This document shows positions 33,060 to 40,941 of a stretch of DNA of 64,000 nt, piece after piece (positions within the stretch are counted from its first letter, which is position 1; the number at the start of each line of letters is the position of its first letter). The stretch covers positions 1 through 64,000 of the forward strand of contig NZ_LHVH01000005.1 in assembly GCF_001269885.1 (NCBI RefSeq). Reading direction: 5' to 3'. The notes beneath the pieces were generated by a model, which saw only the letters and a list, made by a program, of their open reading frames with translations, was not told where the DNA came from and did not search any database. The DNA is from Pseudomonas kilonensis (GTDB lineage Bacteria > Pseudomonadota > Gammaproteobacteria > Pseudomonadales > Pseudomonadaceae). The translations under genes and the position numbers were made by a program.

Positions 33060-33845
33060 ATGACGCGTCCGGCGTTTTCCCGGCTGCCGGTGGCGGTGAA
33101 CCTGCCGTTGCTGTTGCAGGCATTGGCGGCCATTGAAGACGAGCGCTGGCAGGGGCATTTCAACAGTGCCTATTACAGTGGCGACTGGAGCGGTGTGGCG
33201 CTGATCTCGGCGGCCGATGCCGTCACCGAGCTGTCGCCCGGGTACGGCCAGCCGCTGCACCGCGCGCCTTGGTCAACGGACGGCCGCTGGCATGAAGCGT
33301 TGCGCGACTGGCCCCTGGAAATCGTCTCGGCCCGGCTGCTGCGGCTCGGTCCCGGCGGGTGCATCCACGAACATCGCGACTATGACCTGGGCGGGCCGGA
33401 CGCTGACCTGCGCCTGCACGTGCCGTTGCTCAGTTCGCCTGGCGTGGACTTCTTCCTGGATGGGCAAATCATTGCGATGACGGTGGGCGAGTGCTGGTTC
33501 CTCGACTTGGCACGACCTCATCGGGTTGTGAATCGAAGTGCTCATTCGCGGGTTCACCTGGTACTCGATTGTCGTCCCGGGCCGTGGCTGGCCCAGCAGA
33601 TTACCGATGGTCTGCCGACCACACCCGCCCCGGGCGTCGGACCAAGCGACTTTGTCCGTTTTCGGCAGCGCGTGGAAACGGATCCTCATCTCGTCCGAAC
33701 CTTGCAGAACCTGCCTGACCTGGACGCTTTCATTGACTCTGCCCTGGCGCTGGGGGCCGAACAAGGGCTTCATTTCACCCGGGAGGAGTTGCGGGCTGCG
33801 ATGCGCACCGGTCGCCAGCAGTGGAGAAACCAGTGGAAGACCTGA
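33060..33845 (+). CDS. Aspartyl/asparaginyl beta-hydroxylase-like dioxygenase
   Basis: This 261-residue protein has a cupin-type 2-oxoglutarate dioxygenase core of the Asp/Asn hydroxylase family (PF05118-like). Visible features are SARLLRLGPGGCIHEHRDYD (first metal His and acidic residue), LRLHVPLLSSPGVDFFLDGQ, CWFLDLARPHRVVNRSAHSR (second His), and VHLVLDCR (Arg/Lys-type 2-oxoglutarate contact nearby). Family members hydroxylate Asp/Asn or Pro side chains in proteins or peptides. It begins 12 bp after the TolC gene and overlaps the second sulfotransferase by 13 bp, so it lies in the same operon. The repeats of the giant protein are rich in Asn and Asp; a modifying role is inference. Confidence 0.78.
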   Translation: MTRPAFSRLPVAVNLPLLLQALAAIEDERWQGHFNSAYYSGDWSGVALISAADAVTELSPGYGQPLHRAPWSTDGRWHEALRDWPLEIVSARLLRLGPGGCIHEHRDYDLGGPDADLRLHVPLLSSPGVDFFLDGQIIAMTVGECWFLDLARPHRVVNRSAHSRVHLVLDCRPGPWLAQQITDGLPTTPAPGVGPSDFVRFRQRVETDPHLVRTLQNLPDLDAFIDSALALGAEQGLHFTREELRAAMRTGRQQWRNQWKT

Positions 33846-34786
33846 ATCTGCAGGGCTGGTTGCCGATCCGCGTATGGCAAGAGGCCGGGCTGTGGCGGGT
33901 CGATTGGTGCTGGTTTGGCGACGCGCGACTGGCGCAACCGTTCTTCGGCGACGCCGTGGAAGACGCCCTGCGCTTGCCCTTCAACCAGGCGTTCCGCCGC
34001 CAGACACCCTTGGACGTGCTCGGTCAGTGGCAACGACAAAGCCCGGGCCTGGCGCCCAGTGCGTTCATTTTCCATGCCTCCCGTTGTGGCTCGACATTGA
34101 TCAGCCAGATGCTTGCCCAACTGGACGATCACATCGTCATTTCGGAACCGCCGCCCCTGGATACGTTGCTGCGCAGTGATCTGCCGCCTGCCGAGCGGTG
34201 CGTGGCGCTCAAGGGCTTGATGTCGGCGTACGGACAGCGCCGCCGAGGCGTGGAGCGACGGCTGGTGGTCAAGCTCGACGCCTGGAACATCGGTGAGCTG
34301 GCGCTGCTGCGTGAGTGTTTTCCCGACACACCTTGGTTGTTCCTGTACCGCGATCCCTTGGAAATCGCCGTCTCCCATCTGCGTCGTCCTGGCATGCACA
34401 TGGTGCCTGGGATGATCGGAACAAGTGTCCTGGACGACGGATTACCGTTCAGCAGCCCGGAAGATTTCATCTCGCGTCGGGTGGGGCGGTTGTTGGCGAC
34501 GGGTTTGGAACACTGTCAGGCATTTGCTGGAATGGCGGTCAACTACACCGAACTGCCCGAGGCGATGACGGGCCGGCTGGCGGCGTTTTTCCGGCTCGAT
34601 GAGGGGCAAGGCAGGCAAGTGTTCGCCGCGGTTGGGCAGCATGCCAAGCAACCGGCGCAGACGTTTGTTGGCGATAGCGAGGACAAGCGCCTGGAGGCTT
34701 CGGCGTTGTTGCGTGAGCGGATCCTGCGCTGGGCGCAGGGGCCTTATGAAGCACTCGCAACATTGCACTGTGGCGAGGGGACCTAG
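33833..34786 (+). CDS. Sulfotransferase family protein (second of two)
   Basis: This putative sulfotransferase has ~317 residues. GTG 33833 was chosen because GGAG lies 6 nt upstream; GTG 33821 in the same frame lacks a ribosome site. The phosphosulfate loop is FIFHASRCGSTLISQMLAQL, and PWLFLYRDPLEIAVSHLRRP matches the 3'-phosphate-binding Arg/Ser region. MAVNYTELPEAMTGRLAAFF follows the usual later strand. It differs clearly from the sulfotransferase at 24.3 kb (PRSGST versus SRCGST), so the two are not a recent duplication. Its last residues and stop codon fall inside a REP-type repeat (34769 on), suggesting that the repeat reshaped the C-terminus. Overlap with the hydroxylase gene suggests a shared substrate. 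Confidence 0.8.
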   Translation: MEDLNLQGWLPIRVWQEAGLWRVDWCWFGDARLAQPFFGDAVEDALRLPFNQAFRRQTPLDVLGQWQRQSPGLAPSAFIFHASRCGSTLISQMLAQLDDHIVISEPPPLDTLLRSDLPPAERCVALKGLMSAYGQRRRGVERRLVVKLDAWNIGELALLRECFPDTPWLFLYRDPLEIAVSHLRRPGMHMVPGMIGTSVLDDGLPFSSPEDFISRRVGRLLATGLEHCQAFAGMAVNYTELPEAMTGRLAAFFRLDEGQGRQVFAAVGQHAKQPAQTFVGDSEDKRLEASALLRERILRWAQGPYEALATLHCGEGT

Positions 34787-34896
34787 CGAAATGTTGCACC
34801 GCCCCGCTGTGGGAGCAAAGCTTGCTCGCGAAACAGGCGCCTCGATTTCTGAAAGACCGCATCGCCGCCATCGCGGGCAAGCCTTGCTCCCACAGT
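34769..34896. repeat. Mosaic of two REP families
   Basis: A half element of the TGTGGCGAGGGGA family runs directly into a complete REPIN of the TGTGGGAGCAAAGCTTGCTC family. The first ~18 bp are coding and provide the stop of the sulfotransferase. Confidence 0.8.
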
Positions 34897-34924
34897 GGGC
34901 AGTGCGTGCCTTGTCTGCAATGCA

Positions 34925-35686
34925 TCAGGACTTGTTGGGCGACAACTCCGCCATCCCCTTGAGCAATTCAATCGGCAAGGGGAAGACGATGGTGGAGCTT
35001 TTATCCCCGGCAATCGAGCCCAGTGTCTGCATGTAGCGCAGTTGCATGGCGCCTGGCTGGCGGCCGAGCATTTCGGCGGCCTGCATGAGTTTTTCCGAGG
35101 CTTGCAGTTCGCCTTCGGCGTGGATCACCTTGGCCCGGCGTTCGCGCTCGGCTTCGGCTTGGCGGGCGATGGCGCGGATCATCGATTCGTTGAGGTCCAC
35201 GTGCTTGATCTCGACATTTGCCACCTTGATACCCCAGGCATCGGTCTGGGCGTCGAGTACTTGCTGGATGTCGCCGTTCAATTGCTCGCGTTCGGCCAGC
35301 AGTTGGTCCAGGTCATGCTTGCCGAGGACCGCGCGCAAGGTGGTCTGGGCCAGTTGGCTGGTGGCCATGAGGAAGTTCTCGACCTGGATAATGGCTTTCT
35401 GCGGATCGAGCACGCGGAAATACAGCACCGCGTTGACCTTCACCGAGACGTTGTCGCGGGTGATCACGTCCTGGGGCGGCACGTCGAGGACAATGGTGCG
35501 CAGGTCGACGCGGATCATCTGCTGCACCACCGGAATCAGCAGGATCAACCCCGGCCCCTTGACTTGCCAGAACCGACCGAGCTGGAACACCACTGCTCGT
35601 TCGTATTCACGCAGGATCCGGAACGTCGCACCCGCCAGTGCGATCAACAGCAACAACAGCACTACAAAACCTATTTGCATGCCCAT
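34925..35686 (-). CDS. Slipin/stomatin-family SPFH membrane protein
   Basis: This 253-residue membrane scaffold protein starts at ATG 35686, after GGAGGGG. One N-terminal helix ([20 protein letters not shown]) is followed by the SPFH domain: [40 protein letters not shown], and [21 protein letters not shown] coiled region [20 protein letters not shown] and [20 protein letters not shown] complete it. In bacteria such proteins pair with NfeD proteins, and the gene directly upstream encodes one. The pair is thought to organise membrane microdomains or regulate membrane proteolysis; the exact role here is unknown. Confidence 0.9.
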   Translation of the reverse strand: MGMQIGFVVLLLLLIALAGATFRILREYERAVVFQLGRFWQVKGPGLILLIPVVQQMIRVDLRTIVLDVPPQDVITRDNVSVKVNAVLYFRVLDPQKAIIQVENFLMATSQLAQTTLRAVLGKHDLDQLLAEREQLNGDIQQVLDAQTDAWGIKVANVEIKHVDLNESMIRAIARQAEAERERRAKVIHAEGELQASEKLMQAAEMLGRQPGAMQLRYMQTLGSIAGDKSSTIVFPLPIELLKGMAELSPNKS

Positions 35687-35687
35687 C

Positions 35688-36212
35688 TCATACCCCTCCA
35701 GAGTCAGCGGCGGCCACTTCCAGCAGCAACCCCTTGCGTGCGATGACCCGCACCGCTTGCCCAGACCGCAGCGGCGTCGCACTTGCCACCTGCCAGCGTT
35801 CGCCTTCCAACTGGACCCAGCCATGATGATGATTGCCGGCCTGCAACGCGGTCACCATCGTGACGCTGCCCAACAGCGCGGCATCGCCGCTGACGGGTTG
35901 GCGCGGTCGGGTTTTCAACGCACGGACCAGCAGGAAGATCAGCAGCAGCGCACTGATCAGGCCCAGGCCGAGCATCAGCGGAACCGGGACATCGGCGTTG
36001 GTCAGGATGACCGCGCCAATCACACACAGGACCATGCCACCCAGCCCCGCGACGCCGTAATTGGGCAGCGCTGCCTCGAAGACCAGCAAGGCCACGCCAA
36101 CGGCAACCAGCCAGAACCCCAGGGGATCGGTGCCCAGTGGCACGAGACCCTCGGCACCGAACGCAGGCCCGCTGATCGCCAGCAGTGCAACCGTCAACCA
36201 GTGAATGTTCAC
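35688..36212 (-). CDS. NfeD-family membrane protein
   Basis: This 174-residue protein has a signal-like N-terminal helix ([20 protein letters not shown]), two to three further membrane segments ([57 protein letters not shown]) and a C-terminal OB-fold domain ([13 protein letters not shown] to [11 protein letters not shown]). It is the short NfeD form, lacking the ClpP-like protease of long members. The stop abuts the slipin start (1 bp between), so the two are translationally coupled. Confidence 0.9.
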   Translation of the reverse strand: MNIHWLTVALLAISGPAFGAEGLVPLGTDPLGFWLVAVGVALLVFEAALPNYGVAGLGGMVLCVIGAVILTNADVPVPLMLGLGLISALLLIFLLVRALKTRPRQPVSGDAALLGSVTMVTALQAGNHHHGWVQLEGERWQVASATPLRSGQAVRVIARKGLLLEVAAADSGGV

Positions 36213-36359
36213 AGGACCCTCCGCAACGTGTATTCGTCGGGACGTTATTCAAAGTCTAGTCGAGTCGTGGGTTGATTGAATTTTGATCAGTATGGCGGTC
36301 ATTCAGGGCTAGACTGCGGGAAAGAACCCAATCACCCGTCTTATCCTCAGGAGCCTCGC

Positions 36360-36605
36360 ATGGAATCCCCGATCCACAGCCTGCCCGCGCTGTTCAAACA
36401 ATTGGGCCTGTCTGATGACGCCGTTGATATCGACAAATTCATCGCGGCCCATTCCCCTCTCAAGCCTGAACTTCACTTGGCCGATGCGTATTTCTGGAAC
36501 GAGGGCCAGCGGCAAATGCTGCGCGACGAAATCCTCGAAGATGCGGACTGGGCGGAAGTGATAGATCAGTTGGATGTGTTGTTGCGCAAGGGGCGTAGCG
36601 AGTGA
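36360..36605 (+). CDS. DUF2789 small protein
   Basis: This 81-residue acidic, helical protein matches the DUF2789 pattern (MESPIHSLPALFKQLGLSDD, then FIAAHSPLKPELHLADAYFW and DWAEVIDQLDVLL). ATG 36360 follows AGGAG. There is no membrane segment. It stands alone, divergent from the nfeD-type gene with a 147-bp shared upstream region. Function unknown. Confidence 0.85.
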   Translation: MESPIHSLPALFKQLGLSDDAVDIDKFIAAHSPLKPELHLADAYFWNEGQRQMLRDEILEDADWAEVIDQLDVLLRKGRSE

Positions 36606-36634
36606 GACCGACGCAATACCACAGAGTTGATTTG

Positions 36635-36677
36635 TTATTCCTTTAAAGAATTAACAAATAGCTTCTTATTCCTTAAA
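36635..36677 (+). promoter_or_regulatory. Two TTATTCCTTAAA-like words upstream of the hydrolase gene
   Basis: TTATTCCTTTAAA (36635-36647) and TTATTCCTTAAA (36666-36677) lie 31 bp apart in an AT-rich stretch. The same word, inverted, is upstream of the metQ-like gene (38536-38547), and a near match precedes the tauD-like operon. A common sulfur-starvation regulator is inferred. Confidence 0.45.
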
Positions 36678-36732
36678 TAATATAGCTCTCCTCCTTATAC
36701 TCGTCCGGGAACAGACACGCAGGAGAGCACCC

Positions 36733-37314
36733 ATGCGCAACGAATCGATTCGCTACCTGATTGTGCCGGGCTGGCAAGGATCGCCGGAAAATCATTGGCA
36801 AACCCACTGGCAGAACAGCCTGCCCAACAGTGCCAGGGTCGAGCAGGCCGACTGGGTCACGCCTCGGCGTGAAGACTGGGTGGCGGCGCTGGCCGAGGCC
36901 GTGGCCGCCGACAGCACACCAGTGATCCTGATTGCCCATAGCCTGGGTTGCATCACGGTGGCCCATTGGGCCGCCACCGCGCCGGTGCAGTTTCTGCGGC
37001 AGGTGCGTGGGGCGTTGCTGGTGGCGCCGGCGGATGTCGAACGGCCGGCCTGCGCCCCGGCGCTGCGCAACTTCGCGCCGATTCCCACTGATCTGTTGCC
37101 GTTCCCAAGCCAAGTGGTCAGCTCCGACAACGACGCCGCCGTGAGCGCCCCGCGCGCCCTGGAGCTGGCGCGCAACTGGGGCGCCGAGGCCGGGATCCTG
37201 TCCGGGGCGGGGCATATCAACGTGAAGTCCGGTCATCAGCGTTGGGAGCAGGGTTTCGCTTACCTCTATCGTCTGCAAAACCGCATGGAGCATCACGCCC
37301 TGCGTCGCGCCTGA
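36733..37314 (+). CDS. RBBP9/YdeN-type alpha/beta-hydrolase
   Basis: This 193-residue serine hydrolase is of the RBBP9/YdeN family. It shows YLIVPGWQGSPENHWQTHWQ at the N-terminus, the nucleophile elbow AHSLGC, an acidic residue region (VVSSDNDAAVS) and the catalytic His in LSGAGHINVKSG. It is cytoplasmic. The ATG follows AGGAG in the leader. It is followed after 47 bp by a sigma-54 activator and then a MetQ-like binding protein; with the shared upstream words this suggests a sulfur-related role, but the substrate is unknown. Confidence 0.87.
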   Translation: MRNESIRYLIVPGWQGSPENHWQTHWQNSLPNSARVEQADWVTPRREDWVAALAEAVAADSTPVILIAHSLGCITVAHWAATAPVQFLRQVRGALLVAPADVERPACAPALRNFAPIPTDLLPFPSQVVSSDNDAAVSAPRALELARNWGAEAGILSGAGHINVKSGHQRWEQGFAYLYRLQNRMEHHALRRA

Positions 37315-37361
37315 ATTTTTAGCGCCCCCCGTCTCCCGGCGGTCTGGGGCGGGAGCCTGCC

Positions 37362-38297
37362 ATGAGTTTGCATGAAACCTTCGGTCAGCCCTTGCTGACC
37401 TTTCCCGATGCAGAAAAAAGCCCCCTGAGCATTCGCGCCAAGGCGCTGGTGTTCGTCGACCCTCGTTCGCGGCAATTGCGCCAGGCGTTGGAGCAACTGG
37501 CGCCGCGTGCGATCTCGGTGCTGATACGCGGCGAAACCGGTAGCGGCAAGGAATTGCTGGCCCGGCATATCCACCGCGAAAGTGATCGCGGCGGGTTGTT
37601 TGTCTCGGTCAACTGCGGCGCGATCAGCCCGACTTACGCCGACGCTGAACTGTTCGGCTATGCCGCCGGCAGCTATAGCGGTTCGGCCAGCAGCCGGGCC
37701 GGTTGGTTTGGGTCGGCCAATGGCGGCACCCTCTACTTGGATGAAATCGGTGATTTGCCGCTGCCGATCCAGATCAAATTGCTGGCGGCCCTGGAAAACC
37801 ATGAAGTCACCCGCGTGGGTGCGCATCAGCCCAGCCCGGTGGATGTCCGCCTGGTGGCAGCGACCAGCATCGACCTGGCACAAGCGGTGGCGGCCGGGAA
37901 ATTCCACGAACGGCTCTACCACTACTTGAGCGAAGGCCAACTGGAACTGCCGGCCCTGCGCGAGCGGGTAGGCGATATCCTGTCCCTGGCCGAATATTTC
38001 CTGGGCATCTACAGCCAGCGACTCGGCCTGGCCGTGCCGCTGATCAGTGAAGCGGCGCAGTACGCCCTCGAGCGGCACAGTTGGCCGGGCAACACCCGCG
38101 AGCTGGAAAACGTCATTCACTTCGCGTTGCTGGTGAGCACGGGGGATGAGATTTTGCCGGAGCACTTGAATCTGCCGCCCCAGCCTTCAGCCTTGGAGCT
38201 GATTGATCAGCAGGTGGCGCAGGTCATTGCACAGGGTTCGGACGCCGAGCGCCTAGCCCTCAAGGCGCTGCTGAATCGACTGGAGCAAACGCTATAG
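37362..38297 (+). CDS. Short sigma-54 activator (AAA+), SfnR-like, no visible HTH
   Basis: This 311-residue enhancer-binding-type ATPase has only a short N-terminus, then the AAA+ domain: Walker A GETGSGKE at 57-64, Walker B GGTLYLDEIG (D127, E128), and WPGNTRELENVIHFALLVST near the end of the domain. The sigma-54-contacting GAFTGA loop reads GSYSGS (103-108). After ~275 the sequence (PQPSALELIDQQVAQVIAQG) ends at RLEQTL with no recognisable Fis-type helix-turn-helix, and a repeat starts 18 bp later. It may therefore act with a DNA-binding partner, or the C-terminus was lost. Similarity to SfnR-type dimethylsulfone/organosulfur regulators is judged from overall pattern and context. Confidence 0.75.
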   Translation: MSLHETFGQPLLTFPDAEKSPLSIRAKALVFVDPRSRQLRQALEQLAPRAISVLIRGETGSGKELLARHIHRESDRGGLFVSVNCGAISPTYADAELFGYAAGSYSGSASSRAGWFGSANGGTLYLDEIGDLPLPIQIKLLAALENHEVTRVGAHQPSPVDVRLVAATSIDLAQAVAAGKFHERLYHYLSEGQLELPALRERVGDILSLAEYFLGIYSQRLGLAVPLISEAAQYALERHSWPGNTRELENVIHFALLVSTGDEILPEHLNLPPQPSALELIDQQVAQVIAQGSDAERLALKALLNRLEQTL

Positions 38298-38315
38298 GGC
38301 ACACCTCGCCGGGCC

Positions 38316-38480
38316 TGCAGGAGCTGTGTAGGAACTGTGTAGGAGCTGTGTAGGAGCTGTCGAGTGCAACGAGGCTGCGATCCTTCCCCAGACAATTGAG
38401 TCGCAAGCGAAAGATCAAGATCAAAAGATCGCAGGCTTCGCCAGCTCCTACACAGAGCGGGAGCAAGCTCCCTCGCCACA
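38316..38480. repeat. Repeat of the GTAGGAGCT family with 11-bp tandem start
   Basis: About four tandem copies of an 11-bp unit (GAGCTGTGTAG) lead into an imperfect inverted repeat (GAGGCTGCGATC ... GATCGCAGGCTTC), closed by GCTCCTACA, with a fragment of the TGTGGCGAGGGAGCTTGC family at its right end. The gap 38298-38649 (352 bp) otherwise holds only the metQ promoter region. Confidence 0.8.
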
Positions 38481-38535
38481 AAAGCGGTGCTTTTCTATAT
38501 GAGTAAAATGAATATGAACTTGAATAAAAGATATT

Positions 38536-38547
38536 TTTAAGGAATAA
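38536..38547 (+). promoter_or_regulatory. TTTAAGGAATAA word upstream of the metQ-like gene
   Basis: TTTAAGGAATAA is the exact inverse of TTATTCCTTAAA at 36666-36677. It sits in a strongly AT-rich block (38495-38557) about 100 bp before the start codon, suited to a regulator site. Confidence 0.45.
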
Positions 38548-38649
38548 AAAATATCGGTATTGTCCGCATCACGCCAGCGATAGCACTTCACTGGCACTCC
38601 ACATTTGGCCGTCGTCCATGACGACCGTGATTTTCGATAAGGACACTGC

Positions 38650-39432
38650 ATGAAAAAGGTTCTGTTGTTCACCGCATTGGCGGCAGCCCTGGCCTCGGGC
38701 CTGGCCCAGGCCGCGGAGAAACTGGTCGTGGCCGCCACCCCGGTGCCACACGCTGAAATCCTCGAGCTGATCAAGCCGGCCCTGGCCAAAGAAGGCGTGG
38801 ACCTGGAAATCAAGGTCTTCACCGACTACGTCCAACCCAACGTACAGGTTGATCAGAAGCGCCTGGACGCCAACTACTTCCAGACCCTGCCGTACCTGAC
38901 GAACTTCAACGAAGGCAAAGGCACTCATCTGGTGACCGTGATCGGCGTTCACGTCGAACCGTTCGGCGGCTACTCGAAGAAGTACAAAAAATTGGCTGAT
39001 CTGCCAAACGGCGCAACCATCGCGCTGCCCAACGAAGGCAGCAACAGCGGCCGTGCCCTGCTCCTGCTGCAGAAGGCTGGCCTGATCGAGTTGAAAGACC
39101 CGAAAAATGCGTTGGCAACCCCGAAAGATATCGCCAAGAACCCGCACAACTTCAAGTTCAAGGAACTGGAATCGGCCATGCTGCCGCGCGTGCTGGACCA
39201 GGTCGACCTGGACCTGATCAACACCAACTATGCCCTGGAAGCGGGTCTTAACCCGGCCAAGGATGCACTGGTGATCGAAGGCGCGGACTCGCCTTACGTC
39301 AACTTCCTGGTGGCCCGTCCGGACAACAAGGACAGCCCGGCCATCCAGAAACTGGCCAAGGCCCTGACCAGCCCTGAAGTGAAGGCGTTCATCGAGAAGA
39401 AATACAGCGGCGCGGTACTGCCGGCGTTCTGA
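38650..39432 (+). CDS. metQ: MetQ/NlpA-family methionine-type binding protein
   Basis: This 260-residue ABC-importer binding protein is of the NlpA/MetQ family, which binds methionine or related sulfur compounds. The signal peptide (MKKVLLFTALAAALASGLAQ, then AAEK) has no lipobox cysteine, so unlike E. coli MetQ it should be soluble. Family motifs are VVAATPVPHAEILELIKPAL, VFTDYVQPNVQVDQKRLDAN, NYFQTLPYLT, ALPNEGSNSGRALLLLQKAG, and DLDLINTNYALEAGL. The matching ATPase and permease genes are not adjacent, so it is an orphan binding protein here. A strong terminator follows. Upstream it shares a word with the hydrolase gene. Confidence 0.88.
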   Translation: MKKVLLFTALAAALASGLAQAAEKLVVAATPVPHAEILELIKPALAKEGVDLEIKVFTDYVQPNVQVDQKRLDANYFQTLPYLTNFNEGKGTHLVTVIGVHVEPFGGYSKKYKKLADLPNGATIALPNEGSNSGRALLLLQKAGLIELKDPKNALATPKDIAKNPHNFKFKELESAMLPRVLDQVDLDLINTNYALEAGLNPAKDALVIEGADSPYVNFLVARPDNKDSPAIQKLAKALTSPEVKAFIEKKYSGAVLPAF

Positions 39433-39461
39433 TTCGCGCGGTAAATCCTTTCACGGTTTCA

Positions 39462-39497
39462 AACGCCGACGGCTGATACAGCGTCGGCGTTTTTTAT
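39462..39497 (+). terminator. Rho-independent terminator after the metQ-like gene
   Basis: AACGCCGAC and GTCGGCGTT form a perfect 9-bp stem around a 12-nt loop, followed by a run of T. Confidence 0.9.
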
Positions 39498-39498
39498 T

Positions 39499-39520
39499 GT
39501 GGGAGCGAGCTTGCTCGCGA
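39499..39520. repeat. Single REP unit
   Basis: One TGTGGGAGCGAGCTTGCTCG unit stands alone directly after the terminator, without an inverted partner nearby. Confidence 0.75.
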
Positions 39521-39540
39521 TTCGGTTGATCAGGCGCAGA

Positions 39541-40701
39541 TTAGTCCGGCCAATGCCACGCCGGCTCATCCAACATCCGCTGCCCGACAATCCCGGTCTG
39601 CCCAAGCTCCTTTTCCAGCACGATGCAATTGCACTGCTCATCCTGCTCCAGGGCGGCGATCAGGCGCGTGGCGTGGGACACCACCCAGACCTGGCAATTG
39701 ACTGAAGCACGGATGATCAGCCGCGCCAAGGCTGGCAACAGATCGGGGTGCAGGCTGGTTTCCGGTTCGTTGAGCACCATCAGCGAGGGTGGTCGTGGTG
39801 TGAGGAGGGCGGCCACCAGCAACAGATAGCGCAAGGTCCCGTCCGACAGTTCGGCGGCGGACAGCGGCCGCAGCAGGCCGTGCTGTTGAAACGCGATGGC
39901 GAAACGTCCGCCTTGCAGTTTCTCGATGCGCAGATGGGCACCGGGGAACGCGTCGCCGATGGCGGCATGCAAGGCCTCGACGTCACCGATTTCAAGGATG
40001 GTCTGCAACGCGGCGGCCAGATCGCGTCCGTCGTGGTGCAGCACCGGCGTGCGAGTGCCCAGTTGCGGTTGGCGCACCGGGGCGTCGGCGTCGCTGCGAA
40101 AATGATCGTAGAAGCGCCAGCGACGAATGAACTCGCGCATCTGCAAGACCTCCGGCGAAGTGCGCAGGCTGCCGACCTGGTCGAACAGGCTGTCGAAGGT
40201 CGGCGTGTGCTGGGCCAGCACATCCCAGGAACGACTTTCGCGGGCTCGGATCATCGGCCCGTTGCGGTCCACCAGCAGGCTGGCCGGCCGAAACACCGGG
40301 CCTGCCCAGAGGCATTCGCGCTTGATTTCAGGGTCCAGTGAAAACGCCGAACGACTGGGTTCCGGCAAGCCCAGGGCGATCGAATAGCTGAAGTCCTCCC
40401 CAGCGAAGCCCAGGCGCAGGCGCTTGGTGCCCTGGCGCACAATCGCCTGGACCGGCACCTCGCCGTTACGCATGCGCCGGCTGATTTCTTCCGGCCCGGC
40501 CCAGAAGGTCGAGTCCAGTCCGCCTTCGCGGGCCAGGGCGTTGACCACCCCGCCCTGGGCTGTCTCGGCCAACAGGCGCAGGGCGCGGTACAGATTGGAC
40601 TTGCCGCTGCCGTTGGGACCGGTGATCAGGTTCAGCCTGCCCAGGGGGATGACCAGTTTATTGATCGATCGATAGTTGGCCACCGCCAATGTCTTGAGCA
40701 T
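39541..40701 (-). CDS. AAA-family ATPase (RecF/SMC-like, DUF2813/AAA_21 type)
   Basis: This 386-residue SMC-like ATPase starts at ATG 40701, after AGGAG; the frame runs 24 codons further upstream without a better start. The N-terminus MLKTLAVANYRSINKLVIPL with Walker A GPNGSGKSN, signature-like SAAELSDGTLRYLLLVAALL, Walker B PPSLMVLNEPETSLHPDLLP and the switch WVVSHATRLIAAL define the type. No TOPRIM nuclease domain is attached, so it is not an OLD-family nuclease. No partner nuclease gene is adjacent, so there is no sign of a defence pair. Function unknown, probably DNA-related. Confidence 0.85.
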   Translation of the reverse strand: MLKTLAVANYRSINKLVIPLGRLNLITGPNGSGKSNLYRALRLLAETAQGGVVNALAREGGLDSTFWAGPEEISRRMRNGEVPVQAIVRQGTKRLRLGFAGEDFSYSIALGLPEPSRSAFSLDPEIKRECLWAGPVFRPASLLVDRNGPMIRARESRSWDVLAQHTPTFDSLFDQVGSLRTSPEVLQMREFIRRWRFYDHFRSDADAPVRQPQLGTRTPVLHHDGRDLAAALQTILEIGDVEALHAAIGDAFPGAHLRIEKLQGGRFAIAFQQHGLLRPLSAAELSDGTLRYLLLVAALLTPRPPSLMVLNEPETSLHPDLLPALARLIIRASVNCQVWVVSHATRLIAALEQDEQCNCIVLEKELGQTGIVGQRMLDEPAWHWPD

Positions 40702-40726
40702 GGGCAGACTCCTGCTGCATGGGTTC

Positions 40727-40832
40727 GTAGGAGCTGTCGAGCGAAGCGAGGCTGCGATCTTTCCGAACCCCATTGATTCTCAAGTGAAAGATCAAAAGAT
40801 CGCAGCCTCGCTTCGCTCGGCAGCTCCTACAG
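40727..40832. repeat. Inverted repeat of the GTAGGAGCT family
   Basis: GTAGGAGCTGTCGAGCGAAG with GAGGCTGCGATCTTT pairs with AAAGATCGCAGCCTC, CTTCGCTCGGCAGCTCCTAC. It is the cleanest copy of this family in the window. Confidence 0.85.
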
Positions 40833-40941
40833 GCGGCGATCAGTTTGCCTGATTTGCTGCACCCGTTGTATTCGTGGAACCCTGTTCTAAGCTCACAGTC
40901 GTATCGTCACTGGTACGTCCGTACAGCGCAAAGGAGTCTGC

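Noticed and set aside
39541-40701. OLD-type defence nuclease
   Set aside because: Only the ATPase part is present; no TOPRIM domain and no adjacent effector gene.
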